NCBI RefSeq assembly: GCF_003259435.1
Contig: NZ_QLMA01000003.1
Location: 558,001-622,000 of the forward strand
DNA: 64,000 nucleotides
Direction: 5' to 3'
Origin: Chitinophaga dinghuensis
GTDB taxonomy: Bacteria; Bacteroidota; Bacteroidia; Chitinophagales; Chitinophagaceae
Shown here: positions 26,263-35,734 of the stretch, piece after piece
Numbering within the stretch: position 1 is the first letter of the stretch
Layout: every line of letters starts with the position of its first letter
Notes under the pieces: generated by a model
Told to the model about the DNA's origin: nothing
Databases searched by the model: none
Seen by the model: only the letters and a program-made list of their open reading frames with translations
Made by a program: the position numbers and the translations under genes

Positions 26263-27219
26263 TCAGGTTTTCCTGAGTTTGATGGATTGAACAAAATGGT
26301 TACTACCTTTCTCCAGTATCAGGCCTGCACGGTAGCGCGTAGGTGCAATGTTCTGTTCCAGATTGGGTTTGTTGATATCTTCCCAAATCTGAGTGGCGAG
26401 TTCCACGGTGGCGCCATCGGACAGTCCAGCATATCTGTGAAAGAATGAATCCGGGTTTTGGAAGGCCGTCTGACGCAAGGATTCAAATCGCGCGATATAC
26501 CATTTACGGATATCTTTCTCAGCGGCATCTACATATATTGAAAAATCGAAGAAGTCTGATACGAATACGGCCGGATCTTTCTGTTGTTGGCGAGGACGTA
26601 CCTGCAGTACGTTTACGCCTTCTACGATGATAATATCCGGTTGTTCTATCCATTGGAGTTGTCCTGGGAGTACATCATATTCCAGATGGGAATATAATGG
26701 CGCGGCTACACGTTCTTTACCGGATTTGACATCTGCCAGAAAGTGAACGAGGCGTTTAATATCATAGCTTTCAGGGAATCCCTTACGGTTCATGATATTG
26801 TTTTGTTCCAGGACTTTATTGGGATAGAGGAAGCCGTCTGTGGTAACAAGATCTACCCGCGGATGATTGGGCCAGGCCTGTAATAATCGTTGTAATACTC
26901 TTGCTGTGGTACTTTTACCTACTGCAACACTACCAGCTATTCCAATGATATAAGGCACTTTCAGGTGTTGGCTTCCCAGGAAATTACTGGTGGCTTTATG
27001 TAACTGCTGGGAGGAGGTTACATAGAGATTTAATAGATGGGCCAGGGGAAGATATACCTGCGTAATCTCTTCCTGTGTAAGTGGCTCATTCATACCATGC
27101 AATTGTTCCAGGTCATAGTCTGCCAACTGTAGTTTGGCATCGCCGCTTCTTTCTGCCCATTCTTTACGGGAGAAAGTGATATAGGGAGTAAAGCGGTCGC
27201 GTTTCAGAGATGTGGTCAT
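26263..27219 (-). CDS. coaA: Pantothenate kinase, type I
   Basis: Phosphorylates pantothenate in the first step of coenzyme A synthesis. The 318-residue length is standard for the bacterial PanK-I. The Walker A motif GSVAVGKS lies at residues 96-103 inside the family block [20 protein letters not shown], followed by [11 protein letters not shown] and [10 protein letters not shown], which carry the catalytic Asp and substrate contacts. [12 protein letters not shown] and [13 protein letters not shown] near the C-terminus are also PanK-I signatures. It sits between the aldehyde dehydrogenase gene (11-bp gap) and the metallo-hydrolase gene (5-bp gap). Confidence 0.95.
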   Translation of the reverse strand: MTTSLKRDRFTPYITFSRKEWAERSGDAKLQLADYDLEQLHGMNEPLTQEEITQVYLPLAHLLNLYVTSSQQLHKATSNFLGSQHLKVPYIIGIAGSVAVGKSTTARVLQRLLQAWPNHPRVDLVTTDGFLYPNKVLEQNNIMNRKGFPESYDIKRLVHFLADVKSGKERVAAPLYSHLEYDVLPGQLQWIEQPDIIIVEGVNVLQVRPRQQQKDPAVFVSDFFDFSIYVDAAEKDIRKWYIARFESLRQTAFQNPDSFFHRYAGLSDGATVELATQIWEDINKPNLEQNIAPTRYRAGLILEKGSNHFVQSIKLRKT

Positions 27220-27230
27220 GTTCTAAAAGC

Positions 27231-28583
27231 CTAATGTATGTAAACGGTCTTAACGTTTAAAAATTCGTGTGTTCCTTCCAATGATAATTCCCTGCCATAT
27301 CCGGATTGTTTAACTCCTCCGAATGGTAACCGGGCATCAGAACGAACCATAGCATTGATAAATACATTGCCGCTTTCAATCTGGCGTGCCAGTCGGGCTG
27401 CTTTTTCCAGGTCTTTTGTCCATAACGCGGAACCCAGACCGAAATCTGTTTCGTTGGCAAGTGCTATCGCTGCTTCTTCACCCGCCGCTTCAATGATGAC
27501 GCCCAGTGGTCCGAAGGTTTCTTCCCGGAAGGCGGTCATATCTGCGGTGACACCAGTCAGCAGTGTAGGGGCAAAGTTACATCCTTCATAGGTGCCACCC
27601 AAGACCAGGTGTGCACCCTGGGAAATTGTCTCTTTCAGTTGTCTTCCCAGATCCTCCGCTAAATCGGGTCTGGCCATTGGGCCCATGTTGGTACTTTCCA
27701 ACATCGGATCTCCTTGTTTCATGGCCTGAAGGATTTCCGCTACCGCCTGTGTAAACTCCGCTACTGCCGGTTTTTCCACTATCCAGCGTTTGGCGGCAAT
27801 ACAGGACTGACCAGCATTTTGCATACGTCCCTGCACTGCAACTTTGGCTGCCTCCTTAATATCGGCGTCTTTCAACACAATAAAAGGATCGCTACCTCCC
27901 AGCTCCAGGACGGTTTTTTTGATATATTTCCCTGCCAGCGCAGCCACACTTTTCCCCGCAGGGGTACTGCCAGTGAGGGTAACACCCTGCACGCGCGGAT
28001 CTGCGATGATAGGCTCTATATGTTGGGACGATAATAACACCGTCTGGAAGGTTCCTTCCGGGAATCCCGACTCCGTAAAGAGCTTTTCAATGGCCAGTGC
28101 ACAGCCACTCACATTACTGGCATGTTTTAATAATCCTGCATTTCCTGCTAAAATATTGGGAATTGCAAAACGAAAAACCTGCCAGTAAGGGAAATTCCAG
28201 GGCATTATTGCCAGAATGATCCCTTTGGGCTCATAAGATACATAACTTTTTGAGGCATCTGAGCTTATAATACGTGGTTGGAGGATCTGTTCTATATTTT
28301 CGACATAATAATCGATGGTAGTCGCGCATTTCTGCACTTCCGCTGTGGCTTCCTGGAGGGTCTTCCCCATTTCCTGGGAAATAATCGTGGCATGCTCCTT
28401 TACATTGTCGCGCATGGACTTAGCTACTTGAGCCATCCATTGCCGGCGCTGATCCAGTGGGATATTTAACATGTCCCGAAATGCCTTCTCGCCTTTCAGC
28501 AGTTTGGTTTCAATTTCATTTGCTGTGTGTTCCTTATACTCTGCTATTAATTCCTGTGTGTAAGGATAGATACTTTTGAACAT
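27231..28583 (-). CDS. NAD(P)-dependent aldehyde dehydrogenase, succinate-semialdehyde type
   Basis: Oxidises an aldehyde to its acid, most likely succinate semialdehyde to succinate. The 450-residue protein has every ALDH landmark: the oxyanion-hole Asn in MPWNFPYWQ (near 130), GSTPAG of the cofactor site, catalytic Glu227 in LELGGSDPF and nucleophile Cys261 in GQSCIAAKR, then EETFGPLG and LPFGGVKQSGYGRE. The short N-terminus and the sequence around the active site resemble the Sad/SSADH group. First gene of the operon with coaA and the metallo-hydrolase. Substrate preference is inferred from family resemblance; the neighbours do not confirm it. Confidence 0.88.
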   Translation of the reverse strand: MFKSIYPYTQELIAEYKEHTANEIETKLLKGEKAFRDMLNIPLDQRRQWMAQVAKSMRDNVKEHATIISQEMGKTLQEATAEVQKCATTIDYYVENIEQILQPRIISSDASKSYVSYEPKGIILAIMPWNFPYWQVFRFAIPNILAGNAGLLKHASNVSGCALAIEKLFTESGFPEGTFQTVLLSSQHIEPIIADPRVQGVTLTGSTPAGKSVAALAGKYIKKTVLELGGSDPFIVLKDADIKEAAKVAVQGRMQNAGQSCIAAKRWIVEKPAVAEFTQAVAEILQAMKQGDPMLESTNMGPMARPDLAEDLGRQLKETISQGAHLVLGGTYEGCNFAPTLLTGVTADMTAFREETFGPLGVIIEAAGEEAAIALANETDFGLGSALWTKDLEKAARLARQIESGNVFINAMVRSDARLPFGGVKQSGYGRELSLEGTHEFLNVKTVYIH

Positions 28584-28674
28584 AACTATCTGCTTTTAAC
28601 GGTGAGCAATTAACTATTACAAATTTACCGTTTCCGGGGGAATGAAATCGTTCCGAGAGTTTTAGGCTTTCAAC

Positions 28675-28682
28675 TATCTTTG
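28675..28682 (+). promoter_or_regulatory. -7 promoter element of the MFS gene
   Basis: TATCTTTG matches the Bacteroidota sigma-A -7 consensus TAnnTTTG exactly, 20 bp before the ATG at 28703. A good -33 TTTG is not evident. The transcript would have a very short leader. Confidence 0.55.
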
Positions 28683-28702
28683 CACATCAAAAATCGGAAA
28701 CT

Positions 28703-29878
28703 ATGGCGCTTAGCAGATGGAATATAGCCGTAATGGCACTTTGTACGGGCTTGATCGTCGCAAATATTTACTATAGCCAGCCTTTGCTGGTATTGATGAG
28801 TGATGAATTCGGTGTCTCAGAATCTAATGCGGGACAGGTAACCTTTTTCACGCAGGTAGGATATGCCCTGGGGTTATTGTTTTGTGTGCCCCTGGGAGAT
28901 ATGTTGGAAAAGAAAAAGCAAATTATTACTATGACATTGGCCTCCTCGGTGGCGCTGGTCGCGTCAGCGATGTCCAATAATATCGCCATGTTGAAAGTAA
29001 CCGGCCTGCTGATCGGATTTACTTCAGTGGTGCCACAGCTGATACTCCCGCTGGCAGCCACGCTAAGTAGCGACAACAATCGTGGTAAAGTGATCGGAAC
29101 GGTCATGAGTGGTTTATTAATAGGGATTTTATTGTCGAGAACACTCAGCGGTATTATCGGGCATCATCTGGGATGGAGAGGGATGTTCTGGATTGCGGCT
29201 GCTATCAGCGGATTATTAGCGCTGGTCATGATGTTTTCCTTTCCGAAGACGGAGCCTACATTTAAAGGCACTTATGGGGATTTAATGAAATCATTGATCA
29301 CATTGGTCAAGGAACAACCGGTGTTACGAGAAGCCTCTGCCATTAATGCCTGCAGCTTCGCTATGTTTGGCCTTTTCTGGACAACGGTGGTCTTTCTGTT
29401 GTCGGATGCGCCCTTCTTTTATCAGAGTGACAAAATTGGGCTGATGGGATTGGCCGCTGCCGCTGGCGCCCTTGGCGCTCCGTTGGTAGGACGTGTGGCA
29501 GATAAGAAGAATCCCCGCATAGCTGTGGGATATGGCATTATTTTCCTGTTTGCAGGTTACTTTCTTTTCTTCCTCTTCAGAACGGAGATTATCGGCATTA
29601 TTGTGGGCATTATCGCAATAGATCTGGGGTTACAGGCAATTCACGTTTCTAACCAGACAAGAGTGTACGCATTAATTCCATCTGCCAGAAACCGCCTGAA
29701 TACTGTATTTATGACCACTAGTTTTATCGGTACCTCTCTGGGCTCCGGTATTGGGCTATGGGTATGGTCTGTAGGCAAGTGGACAGGTGTCTGCGTAGCT
29801 GGTACAGCCCTTATTACAGTGGCACTTATCATCTATCTGCTGACTTTGCCTAAAGCGGCTGTCAGCAAGGCTGGGTAA
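28703..29878 (+). CDS. MFS transporter
   Basis: A 391-residue integral membrane protein with twelve predicted helices, of the major facilitator superfamily. The first helix region (IAVMALCTGLIVANIYYSQPLL) with its NIYYSQPLL motif is typical of the YnfM/YgaY-like proton-driven exporters. The loop motif after helix 2 (CVPLGDMLEKKKQ) matches the MFS motif A (G-D-x-x-x-x-K/R), and a second copy GRVADKKNPRI lies between helices 8 and 9. Solvent, arabinose and drug export are known among relatives, so the cargo here is unknown. It is a single-gene unit between its own promoter and a bidirectional terminator. Confidence 0.88.
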   Translation: MALSRWNIAVMALCTGLIVANIYYSQPLLVLMSDEFGVSESNAGQVTFFTQVGYALGLLFCVPLGDMLEKKKQIITMTLASSVALVASAMSNNIAMLKVTGLLIGFTSVVPQLILPLAATLSSDNNRGKVIGTVMSGLLIGILLSRTLSGIIGHHLGWRGMFWIAAAISGLLALVMMFSFPKTEPTFKGTYGDLMKSLITLVKEQPVLREASAINACSFAMFGLFWTTVVFLLSDAPFFYQSDKIGLMGLAAAAGALGAPLVGRVADKKNPRIAVGYGIIFLFAGYFLFFLFRTEIIGIIVGIIAIDLGLQAIHVSNQTRVYALIPSARNRLNTVFMTTSFIGTSLGSGIGLWVWSVGKWTGVCVAGTALITVALIIYLLTLPKAAVSKAG

Positions 29879-29898
29879 TTAAATACATCTGATTCATA

Positions 29899-29933
29899 AA
29901 AAGCCCCCGCTGGAATTTCCAACGGGGGCTTTT
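29899..29933. terminator. Bidirectional terminator between the MFS gene and pyk
   Basis: An 11-bp GC-rich inverted repeat (AAAAGCCCCCG / CGGGGGCTTTT) is extended inward by TGGAA / TTCCA and flanked by T or A runs in both directions. It separates two convergent genes. Confidence 0.88.
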
Positions 29934-29966
29934 CTTATCTTAAATCCTGTTTACCAGGAATTATTA

Positions 29967-31454
29967 CTATTCTACTCTGGTAATTTTCAATGTGTTGGTA
30001 GCCAGATGCAGTTTCACTGGGGTACTACCGGTATTTACCACTACATCGCCTGGTTTGATGAAACCTCTTTCTTTCAGGATATTGATCTGATCGAATACGA
30101 TATCATCCAGGCTTTCTTCTTCTTCATAGAAGAAGGCGCGTACGCCCCAGCTCAGGCTCAGCTGATTTACCAGTGTTCTTTCTTTGGTAAATACATACAG
30201 CGGAGAGCGTGGACGGTAAGAGCTCAGCATGAAACCGGTGTAACCGCTTTGTGTCATACCAATCAGTGCATCCGCATCCAGGTCTTCTGCGATTTTACAT
30301 GCATTGTAGCAAAGTGCATCACTGAGGAAGGTAGGAGAGTGACGGTGAGGAATCAGGTTACGATTGTAGATGATGGCCTCTTTTTCCACTTCCTGGATAA
30401 TTTTGTTCATGGTCTGGATTACCAGTACCGGGAACTGGCCGGTAGCTGTTTCGCCGGAGAGCATTACTGCGTCTGCGCCTTCCAGTACGGCATTCGCAAC
30501 GTCGGTGATTTCAGAACGGTTAGGACGGGTACGGTCCATCATGCTCTCCATCATCTGAGTAGCCACGATCACAGGTTTTGCGCGGTGGATACATTTGCGG
30601 ATAATATCTTTCTGAATCATTGGGATTTGTTCCACTGGCAGTTCAACGCCGAGGTCACCGCGGGCGATCATCACGCCATCGCTTTCCCAGATAATTTCTT
30701 TCAGGTTTTGAATCGCTTCAGGTTTCTCAATTTTAGAGATCACCTTCATTTTAGAGTCACGTGCTTCCAGACGTTTGCGCAGATCGATCAGGTCTTTAAC
30801 GCTTCTTACGAAGGAAAGCGCTACCCAATCACATTGATGGTCGATGATGAATTCGAGGTCAATGATATCTTTTTCAGTCAGTGCTGGCAGGGAAACTTTG
30901 GTATCAGGCAGGTTAAATCCTTTTTTGGAGGACAGTACGCCCGGGAGGGTTACTTCTGCTTTGATTTCGCCTGCAGCTGTGATTTCTCTAACAACTGTTT
31001 CAATTTTACCATCGTCCAGCAAAATTTTCTGGCCGGGTCTAAGATCTTTATACAGGTCAGGGTAGGAAACATAAATTTTTTCCATGTTACCCACTACTTT
31101 CTCATTGATGAAAGTAAGGATATCGCCGGCTTTCAGTGGGAGTGCATTATTCTCGATTTCGCCCACACGCAGTTTAGGACCTTGTAAATCGGCCAGGATG
31201 GCTACGTTGTAAGGTTCCGTTTTATTGATCTGACGGATGTATTCAATGATGCGCAGTTTGTCTTCATGCGAGCCATGGGAGAAGTTTAAACGGAAAACAT
31301 TCACACCTGCTCTAACTAGTTCCAACAACTTGTCATAGGTATCACTAGCTGGACCAACGGTAGCCACAATCTTAGTTTTGTGGGAAGAATGTTCTCTACC
31401 GGCAGCATTGTCCATCTGCTTGTGATAGTATTTGGAAAGGTCCTTTGTACTCAT
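29967..31454 (-). CDS. pyk: Pyruvate kinase
   Basis: Transfers phosphate from phosphoenolpyruvate to ADP in the last step of glycolysis. The 495-residue protein has the N-terminal barrel start KIVATVGPAS and RLNFSHGSHE, the catalytic Lys region MKVISKIEKPEAIQN, the metal motif MIARGDLGVELP and MLSGETATGQFP. A C-terminal allosteric domain ends in VNTGSTP and NTLKITRV. It starts 12 bp after the pfkA stop, so the two glycolytic control enzymes form an operon. The start at 31454 gives an N-terminal extension of about 25 residues before the barrel; later in-frame ATGs would shorten it (for example MDNAAGRE). Confidence 0.96.
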   Translation of the reverse strand: MSTKDLSKYYHKQMDNAAGREHSSHKTKIVATVGPASDTYDKLLELVRAGVNVFRLNFSHGSHEDKLRIIEYIRQINKTEPYNVAILADLQGPKLRVGEIENNALPLKAGDILTFINEKVVGNMEKIYVSYPDLYKDLRPGQKILLDDGKIETVVREITAAGEIKAEVTLPGVLSSKKGFNLPDTKVSLPALTEKDIIDLEFIIDHQCDWVALSFVRSVKDLIDLRKRLEARDSKMKVISKIEKPEAIQNLKEIIWESDGVMIARGDLGVELPVEQIPMIQKDIIRKCIHRAKPVIVATQMMESMMDRTRPNRSEITDVANAVLEGADAVMLSGETATGQFPVLVIQTMNKIIQEVEKEAIIYNRNLIPHRHSPTFLSDALCYNACKIAEDLDADALIGMTQSGYTGFMLSSYRPRSPLYVFTKERTLVNQLSLSWGVRAFFYEEEESLDDIVFDQINILKERGFIKPGDVVVNTGSTPVKLHLATNTLKITRVE

Positions 31455-31466
31455 AAGTCTTATTTT

Positions 31467-32447
31467 TTAACTCGCAAGAATTTTAACAATCTTAAACCAT
31501 TCGGGGTCAATTTCCTGTTTTGCTTTCACCGCTTTATCGAGCGGAGTATACTGAATTTTGTCGTTCACTACACCCACCATGACGTTGTGAATACCTTCGC
31601 GGAGCGCTTCTACAGCGGCATATCCTAATCTGCTTGCCAGGATACGGTCCTGACAGGTAGGAGATCCGCCACGTTGAATATGACCAAGGATGGTCACTTT
31701 GGTATCCAGTTGCGGACAGGCTTCTTTAATTCTGCGGGCTACTTCGTTGGCGCCTCCGGTTTCATCACCTTCTGCCACCACAATAAGGTTAACGAGCTTT
31801 TTACGACGTTCGTTGGCCTGCAGTTCTTCAATAATTTCGTTTACTTCTGTTTTGCGTTCTGGCATTAACACATGCTCTGCACCTGTAGAGATGCCGCTGT
31901 GTAATGCAATGTAACCGGCATCCCGGCCCATAACTTCAATGACAAATAGTCGGTCGTGTGCATCAGCAGTATCCCTGATTTTGTCGATCGCATCCACCGC
32001 AGTATTGACAGCTGTGTCAAAACCTATGGTGAAATCGGTGCCCGCAATGTCCTTGTCAATAGTACCAGGCAAGCCTATACAAGGAATATCAAATTCCTGG
32101 CTGAATTTCTGCGCACCATTAAATGAACCGTCTCCACCTATTACGACCAGTCCATCAATGTTGTGTCTCTTCAGATTCTCATAAGCCTTTTTTCGCCCTT
32201 CATATTCATAGAACTCTTTGCACCGGGCGGTCTTTAGGATGGTGCCTCCGCGCTGAATGATATTGGCCACTGATTTAGACTCCATCCTGAAAATGTCATT
32301 TGTTAACATTCCCCTGTAGCCGTACATCACGCCATACACATTCAGCTGATGATAAATGCCCGTTCTTACAACTGCACGAACTGCGGCGTTCATGCCAGGA
32401 GCATCTCCTCCTGAGGTAAGGACTGCAATGTTGTTCAACTTTTTCAT
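31467..32447 (-). CDS. pfkA: ATP-dependent 6-phosphofructokinase
   Basis: Phosphorylates fructose 6-phosphate, the committed step of glycolysis. At 326 residues it is a normal bacterial PfkA. The ATP site GGDAPGMNAAVRAVVR is at the N-terminus; the ATP specificity Gly is in VIGGDGSFNGA. The catalytic Asp is in LPGTIDKDIAGTDFTIGFDTA, and MGRDAGYIALHSGI and ILGHIQRGGSPTCQDR follow. The Gly in GGDGS indicates an ATP rather than a pyrophosphate enzyme. First gene of the pfkA-pyk operon, behind a consensus -7 element. Confidence 0.96.
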   Translation of the reverse strand: MKKLNNIAVLTSGGDAPGMNAAVRAVVRTGIYHQLNVYGVMYGYRGMLTNDIFRMESKSVANIIQRGGTILKTARCKEFYEYEGRKKAYENLKRHNIDGLVVIGGDGSFNGAQKFSQEFDIPCIGLPGTIDKDIAGTDFTIGFDTAVNTAVDAIDKIRDTADAHDRLFVIEVMGRDAGYIALHSGISTGAEHVLMPERKTEVNEIIEELQANERRKKLVNLIVVAEGDETGGANEVARRIKEACPQLDTKVTILGHIQRGGSPTCQDRILASRLGYAAVEALREGIHNVMVGVVNDKIQYTPLDKAVKAKQEIDPEWFKIVKILAS

Positions 32448-32479
32448 ATAAATTGCTAAAAAAATATCTTAAGGGCGCA

Positions 32480-32487
32480 CAAAAATA
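32480..32487 (-). promoter_or_regulatory. -7 promoter element of the pfkA-pyk operon
   Basis: On the minus strand TATTTTTG fits TAnnTTTG, 32 bp upstream of the pfkA ATG. The -33 position shows only a weak TTAG-like match. Confidence 0.5.
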
Positions 32488-32584
32488 ACATTTTGGAATT
32501 GTTTTCTAACTGTTATCTCATGAAATAACCTAAATTTTTAATTTTCATCAAACAAAGTAGCATCTTTTTTTAAAAATTATAGGC

Positions 32585-34711
32585 ATGTTTAAAAAATCTA
32601 ATAAGACCTTGCTGATTATGAGTATGACTTTTATGACGGGACAGGCCATGGCACAGCATCACAGCGAAATCAAATATCCGGAGACAAAGAAAATCGATGT
32701 AACGGATGATTACCACGGGACCAAAATTGCTGACCCGTACCGCTGGTTGGAAGACGATAATTCCCCGGAAACTAAAGCTTGGGTAGACGCCCAAAACAAG
32801 GTTACACAAGATTATCTCTCCAAAATTTCCTTCAGAAATGATGTGAAAATAAGATTAGAGGAACTCCTCAACTATCCCAAGACATCTGCTCCATTCAAGA
32901 AAGGGAAATATTATTATTTCTACAAAAATGATGGACTCCAGAATCAGTCAGTACTCTATCGTTGCACGACTCCCGGCGGACCTGCAGAAGTTTTCATTGA
33001 CCCCAACAAGCTGTCTGCCGCCGGTACCACCGCTCTCGGCGCCCTCTCTTTTTCCAAAGATGGCAAGTACGCAGCCTACCTGATTGCTAAAGCAGGGTCC
33101 GATTGGCAAGAGGGCTATGTAATGGATGTAGCCACCAAACAACTCCTCTCCGATAAACTGGACTGGATTAAATTCAGCGGTATTTCATGGAAAGGAGATG
33201 GTTTCTATTACAGTCGCTATGATAAACCGGATGAAGCCAATAAATTATCCCGGAAGAATGAATTCCATAAAGTATACTTCCATAAAGTAGGGGATACACA
33301 GGAAAAAGATCAACTGATTTTCCAGGATAAAGAACATCCGCTCAGAAATGCCGGTCTCTCCGTAACTGAGGATGAACGCTTTCTTGTGCTGAGCCTCTCT
33401 GAAGGTACTTCCGGCGAAGAAATCCGGGTATGGGATCTGAAGAACCCCGCTCAGAAAGATTTCTCCGTCCTCATCCCTGGTTTTAAATTCGAACCGGCAG
33501 TGATTGAAAATAACGGCGATAAATTATTGGTTCGTACCAATCATAATGCGCCTAATTACAAAATTGTAGAAATCGATCCGAAACATCCGGAAGAGAGCAA
33601 CTGGAAAACAATCGTGGCAGAAACGCCGGAAGCCCTGCAAAGCGTAGGCACTGGCGGCGGTAAGTTATTCCTGAGTTATCTAAAGGACGCGTCTTCCTAT
33701 ATTGTTCAATATGACCTCGACGGCAAGAACAAGAGACCAGTAAAGTTACCTGGCATCGGTTCGGCTGGCGGATTTGGCGCAGAAAAGAATGAAAAGGCAT
33801 TTTATTATACCTACTCTTCCTATGTAACGCCGGCAACAGTATATAAATATGATATCGCTACGGGCAAGTCTACACTGTTTAACAAAGCAGAAGTAAAATT
33901 CAACCCAGATGAATATGAAACCAAACAGGTTTTCTTTACCAGTAAAGATGGTACAAAAGTGCCTATGTTCCTTTCCGGTAAGAAAGGCTTCAAACTGGAT
34001 GGCAATAATCCGGTATTGATTTATGGATATGGTGGATTTAATATACCGCAGACGCCATCATTCAGTGTTTCCAATCTTTATTTCATGGAACAGGGAGGCC
34101 TATACGCTGTTGTATGTTTACGCGGCGGAAGCGAGTACGGAGAAGCATGGCATAAAGCAGGTATGATGGAGAAAAAACAAAATGTATTTGACGACTTCAT
34201 CGGTGCTGCGGAATACCTGATCAAAGAAAAATATACAAATCCTTCCAGAATAGCTATCCGTGGCGGTTCTAATGGTGGTCTGCTGATTGGCGCTTGTATG
34301 ACACAACGTCCTGAGCTATTTAAAGTAGCACTTCCGGCAGTAGGCGTAATGGATATGCTCCGCTTCCAGAAATTTACCATCGGTTGGGCTTGGGCTACGG
34401 AATACGGTAGCAGCGATAACGCTGAACAGTTCAAGTATCTGATCAAATATTCTCCGCTGCATAACCTGAAACCAGGCGTATCTTATCCGGCTACAATGGT
34501 TTTAACTGCCGATCATGATGATCGCGTGGTGCCTGCTCACTCTTTCAAATTTGCAGCTACACTGCAGGCAGATAACGCCGGCCCAAATCCAGTATTGATC
34601 CGTATCGATACGCAGGCTGGACACGGCGCTGGTAAGCCCACTTCTAAAGTAATTGATGAAGCGGCAGATATCTGGTCATTCACCATGTATAACCTGGGAA
34701 TGAGAAAGTAA
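32585..34711 (+). CDS. Secreted prolyl oligopeptidase (S9A)
   Basis: Cleaves short peptides after proline in the periplasm. The 708-residue protein starts with a signal peptide (MFKKSNKTLLIMSMTFMTGQAMA). The N-terminal segment YPETKKIDVTDDYHGTKIADPYRWLED is the classic S9A opening, followed by a seven-bladed propeller that gates the active site. The hydrolase domain has Ser562 in GGSNGG, Asp645 in ADHDDRV and His680 in QAGHGAGK, a full catalytic triad. SEYGEAWHKAGM is a further family hallmark. It lies alone between the divergent pfkA and a strong terminator. Confidence 0.94.
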   Translation: MFKKSNKTLLIMSMTFMTGQAMAQHHSEIKYPETKKIDVTDDYHGTKIADPYRWLEDDNSPETKAWVDAQNKVTQDYLSKISFRNDVKIRLEELLNYPKTSAPFKKGKYYYFYKNDGLQNQSVLYRCTTPGGPAEVFIDPNKLSAAGTTALGALSFSKDGKYAAYLIAKAGSDWQEGYVMDVATKQLLSDKLDWIKFSGISWKGDGFYYSRYDKPDEANKLSRKNEFHKVYFHKVGDTQEKDQLIFQDKEHPLRNAGLSVTEDERFLVLSLSEGTSGEEIRVWDLKNPAQKDFSVLIPGFKFEPAVIENNGDKLLVRTNHNAPNYKIVEIDPKHPEESNWKTIVAETPEALQSVGTGGGKLFLSYLKDASSYIVQYDLDGKNKRPVKLPGIGSAGGFGAEKNEKAFYYTYSSYVTPATVYKYDIATGKSTLFNKAEVKFNPDEYETKQVFFTSKDGTKVPMFLSGKKGFKLDGNNPVLIYGYGGFNIPQTPSFSVSNLYFMEQGGLYAVVCLRGGSEYGEAWHKAGMMEKKQNVFDDFIGAAEYLIKEKYTNPSRIAIRGGSNGGLLIGACMTQRPELFKVALPAVGVMDMLRFQKFTIGWAWATEYGSSDNAEQFKYLIKYSPLHNLKPGVSYPATMVLTADHDDRVVPAHSFKFAATLQADNAGPNPVLIRIDTQAGHGAGKPTSKVIDEAADIWSFTMYNLGMRK

Positions 34712-34729
34712 TATCCTCTTCTCTCATAG

Positions 34730-34766
34730 AATGAAAAACGACTGCTAATGGCAGTCGTTTTTCATT
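34730..34766 (+). terminator. Terminator of the S9A peptidase gene
   Basis: A perfect 16-bp inverted repeat (AATGAAAAACGACTGC / GCAGTCGTTTTTCATT) with a 5-nt loop lies 18 bp after the stop; the right arm carries the T-run. Confidence 0.85.
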
Positions 34767-34789
34767 TAGCGAATAGCGGAAAAATTTAG

Positions 34790-34797
34790 TATCTTTA
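34790..34797 (+). promoter_or_regulatory. -7 promoter element of the RmlD-like gene
   Basis: TATCTTTA differs from TAnnTTTG only in the last base and lies 24 bp before the ATG at 34821. No strong -33 element is visible. Confidence 0.4.
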
Positions 34798-34820
34798 GAG
34801 ATAGTGTATGATTAAGGCTT

Positions 34821-35720
34821 ATGAACGTACTAATAACAGGCAGTAACGGCTTATTGGGTCAGCATCTGATCCCTCTTTTTCTACAGGACAAACAATTTAA
34901 TGTAATAGCTACCGGAAGAGGTCCCAACCGTATTCCTGAGCGCGACAATTACATTTATGAGGCAGCTAATCTTCGTACTCCCGGAGCAGCAGCGAATCTC
35001 ATTGATAAGTATAAACCGGAAATCATCATTCATTGTGCCGCGATGACACAAGTGGATGAATGTGAAAAAAATAAGGATGCCTGCTGGGATATGAACGTAG
35101 GCGTTACACGGTACCTGGTACAGGCAGCCGAAAAAGTGAATGCGTATTTCCTATTTATATCTACAGATTTTGTATTCGATGGGCTTAAAGGGCCTTATAC
35201 GGAAGAAGATCTTGTAAACCCCATCAATTATTATGGTACTAGTAAGGTAGCTGCTGAAAGGATCGTCCATAACAGCAAACTTACCTGGGCCATCGCCAGA
35301 ACAGTGTTGGTATATGGCGTTGCAACCGATGCACAACGCAGTAACATGATTACCTGGGTGAAAAATAATCTGCAACAACAGAAAAAAATCAAAGTAGTAG
35401 ACGACCAGTTCCGTACGCCTACTCTTTGCCAGGATCTGGCCATTGGTTGTAAGCTCATTGTAGATAAGAAAGCGACCGGCATATTCAATATTTCTGGTAA
35501 TGAAACGCTGTCGCCTTATGATATGGCTATTAAAACGGCGGACTATTTCAACCTGGATACCAATTTTATTGAAAAAATCAGCTCCAAGAGTCTTTCCCAG
35601 CCTGCTGCCCGTCCTGCCAAAACAGGTCTGGTAACTGAAAAGGCGGAAAAAGAACTCGGCTACAATCCCCATACCTTCGCTGAAGGGTTGGAAATTGTAG
35701 CCGGTGAACTTAACAGATAG
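34821..35720 (+). CDS. SDR-family sugar nucleotide reductase (RmlD-like)
   Basis: A 299-residue extended short-chain dehydrogenase close to dTDP-4-dehydrorhamnose reductase. The Rossmann motif TGSNGLLGQHL is at residues 6-16, HCAAMTQVDECE is the usual RmlD pattern, STDFVFDGLKGPYTE follows and YYGTSKVAAE holds the catalytic Tyr and Lys. The C-terminal ISGNETLSPYDMA region agrees. RmlA, RmlB and RmlC are not adjacent, so it may serve another nucleotide-sugar reduction. Single-gene unit with its own promoter. Confidence 0.82.
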   Translation: MNVLITGSNGLLGQHLIPLFLQDKQFNVIATGRGPNRIPERDNYIYEAANLRTPGAAANLIDKYKPEIIIHCAAMTQVDECEKNKDACWDMNVGVTRYLVQAAEKVNAYFLFISTDFVFDGLKGPYTEEDLVNPINYYGTSKVAAERIVHNSKLTWAIARTVLVYGVATDAQRSNMITWVKNNLQQQKKIKVVDDQFRTPTLCQDLAIGCKLIVDKKATGIFNISGNETLSPYDMAIKTADYFNLDTNFIEKISSKSLSQPAARPAKTGLVTEKAEKELGYNPHTFAEGLEIVAGELNR

Positions 35721-35734
35721 TCGTATCCGTTATA

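Noticed and set aside
30006..31187. 393-codon open frame on the plus strand across pyruvate kinase
   Set aside because: It is antisense to an undoubted pyk gene. Its translation is rich in Phe, Cys and His without domain pattern, as expected for an opposite-strand shadow.
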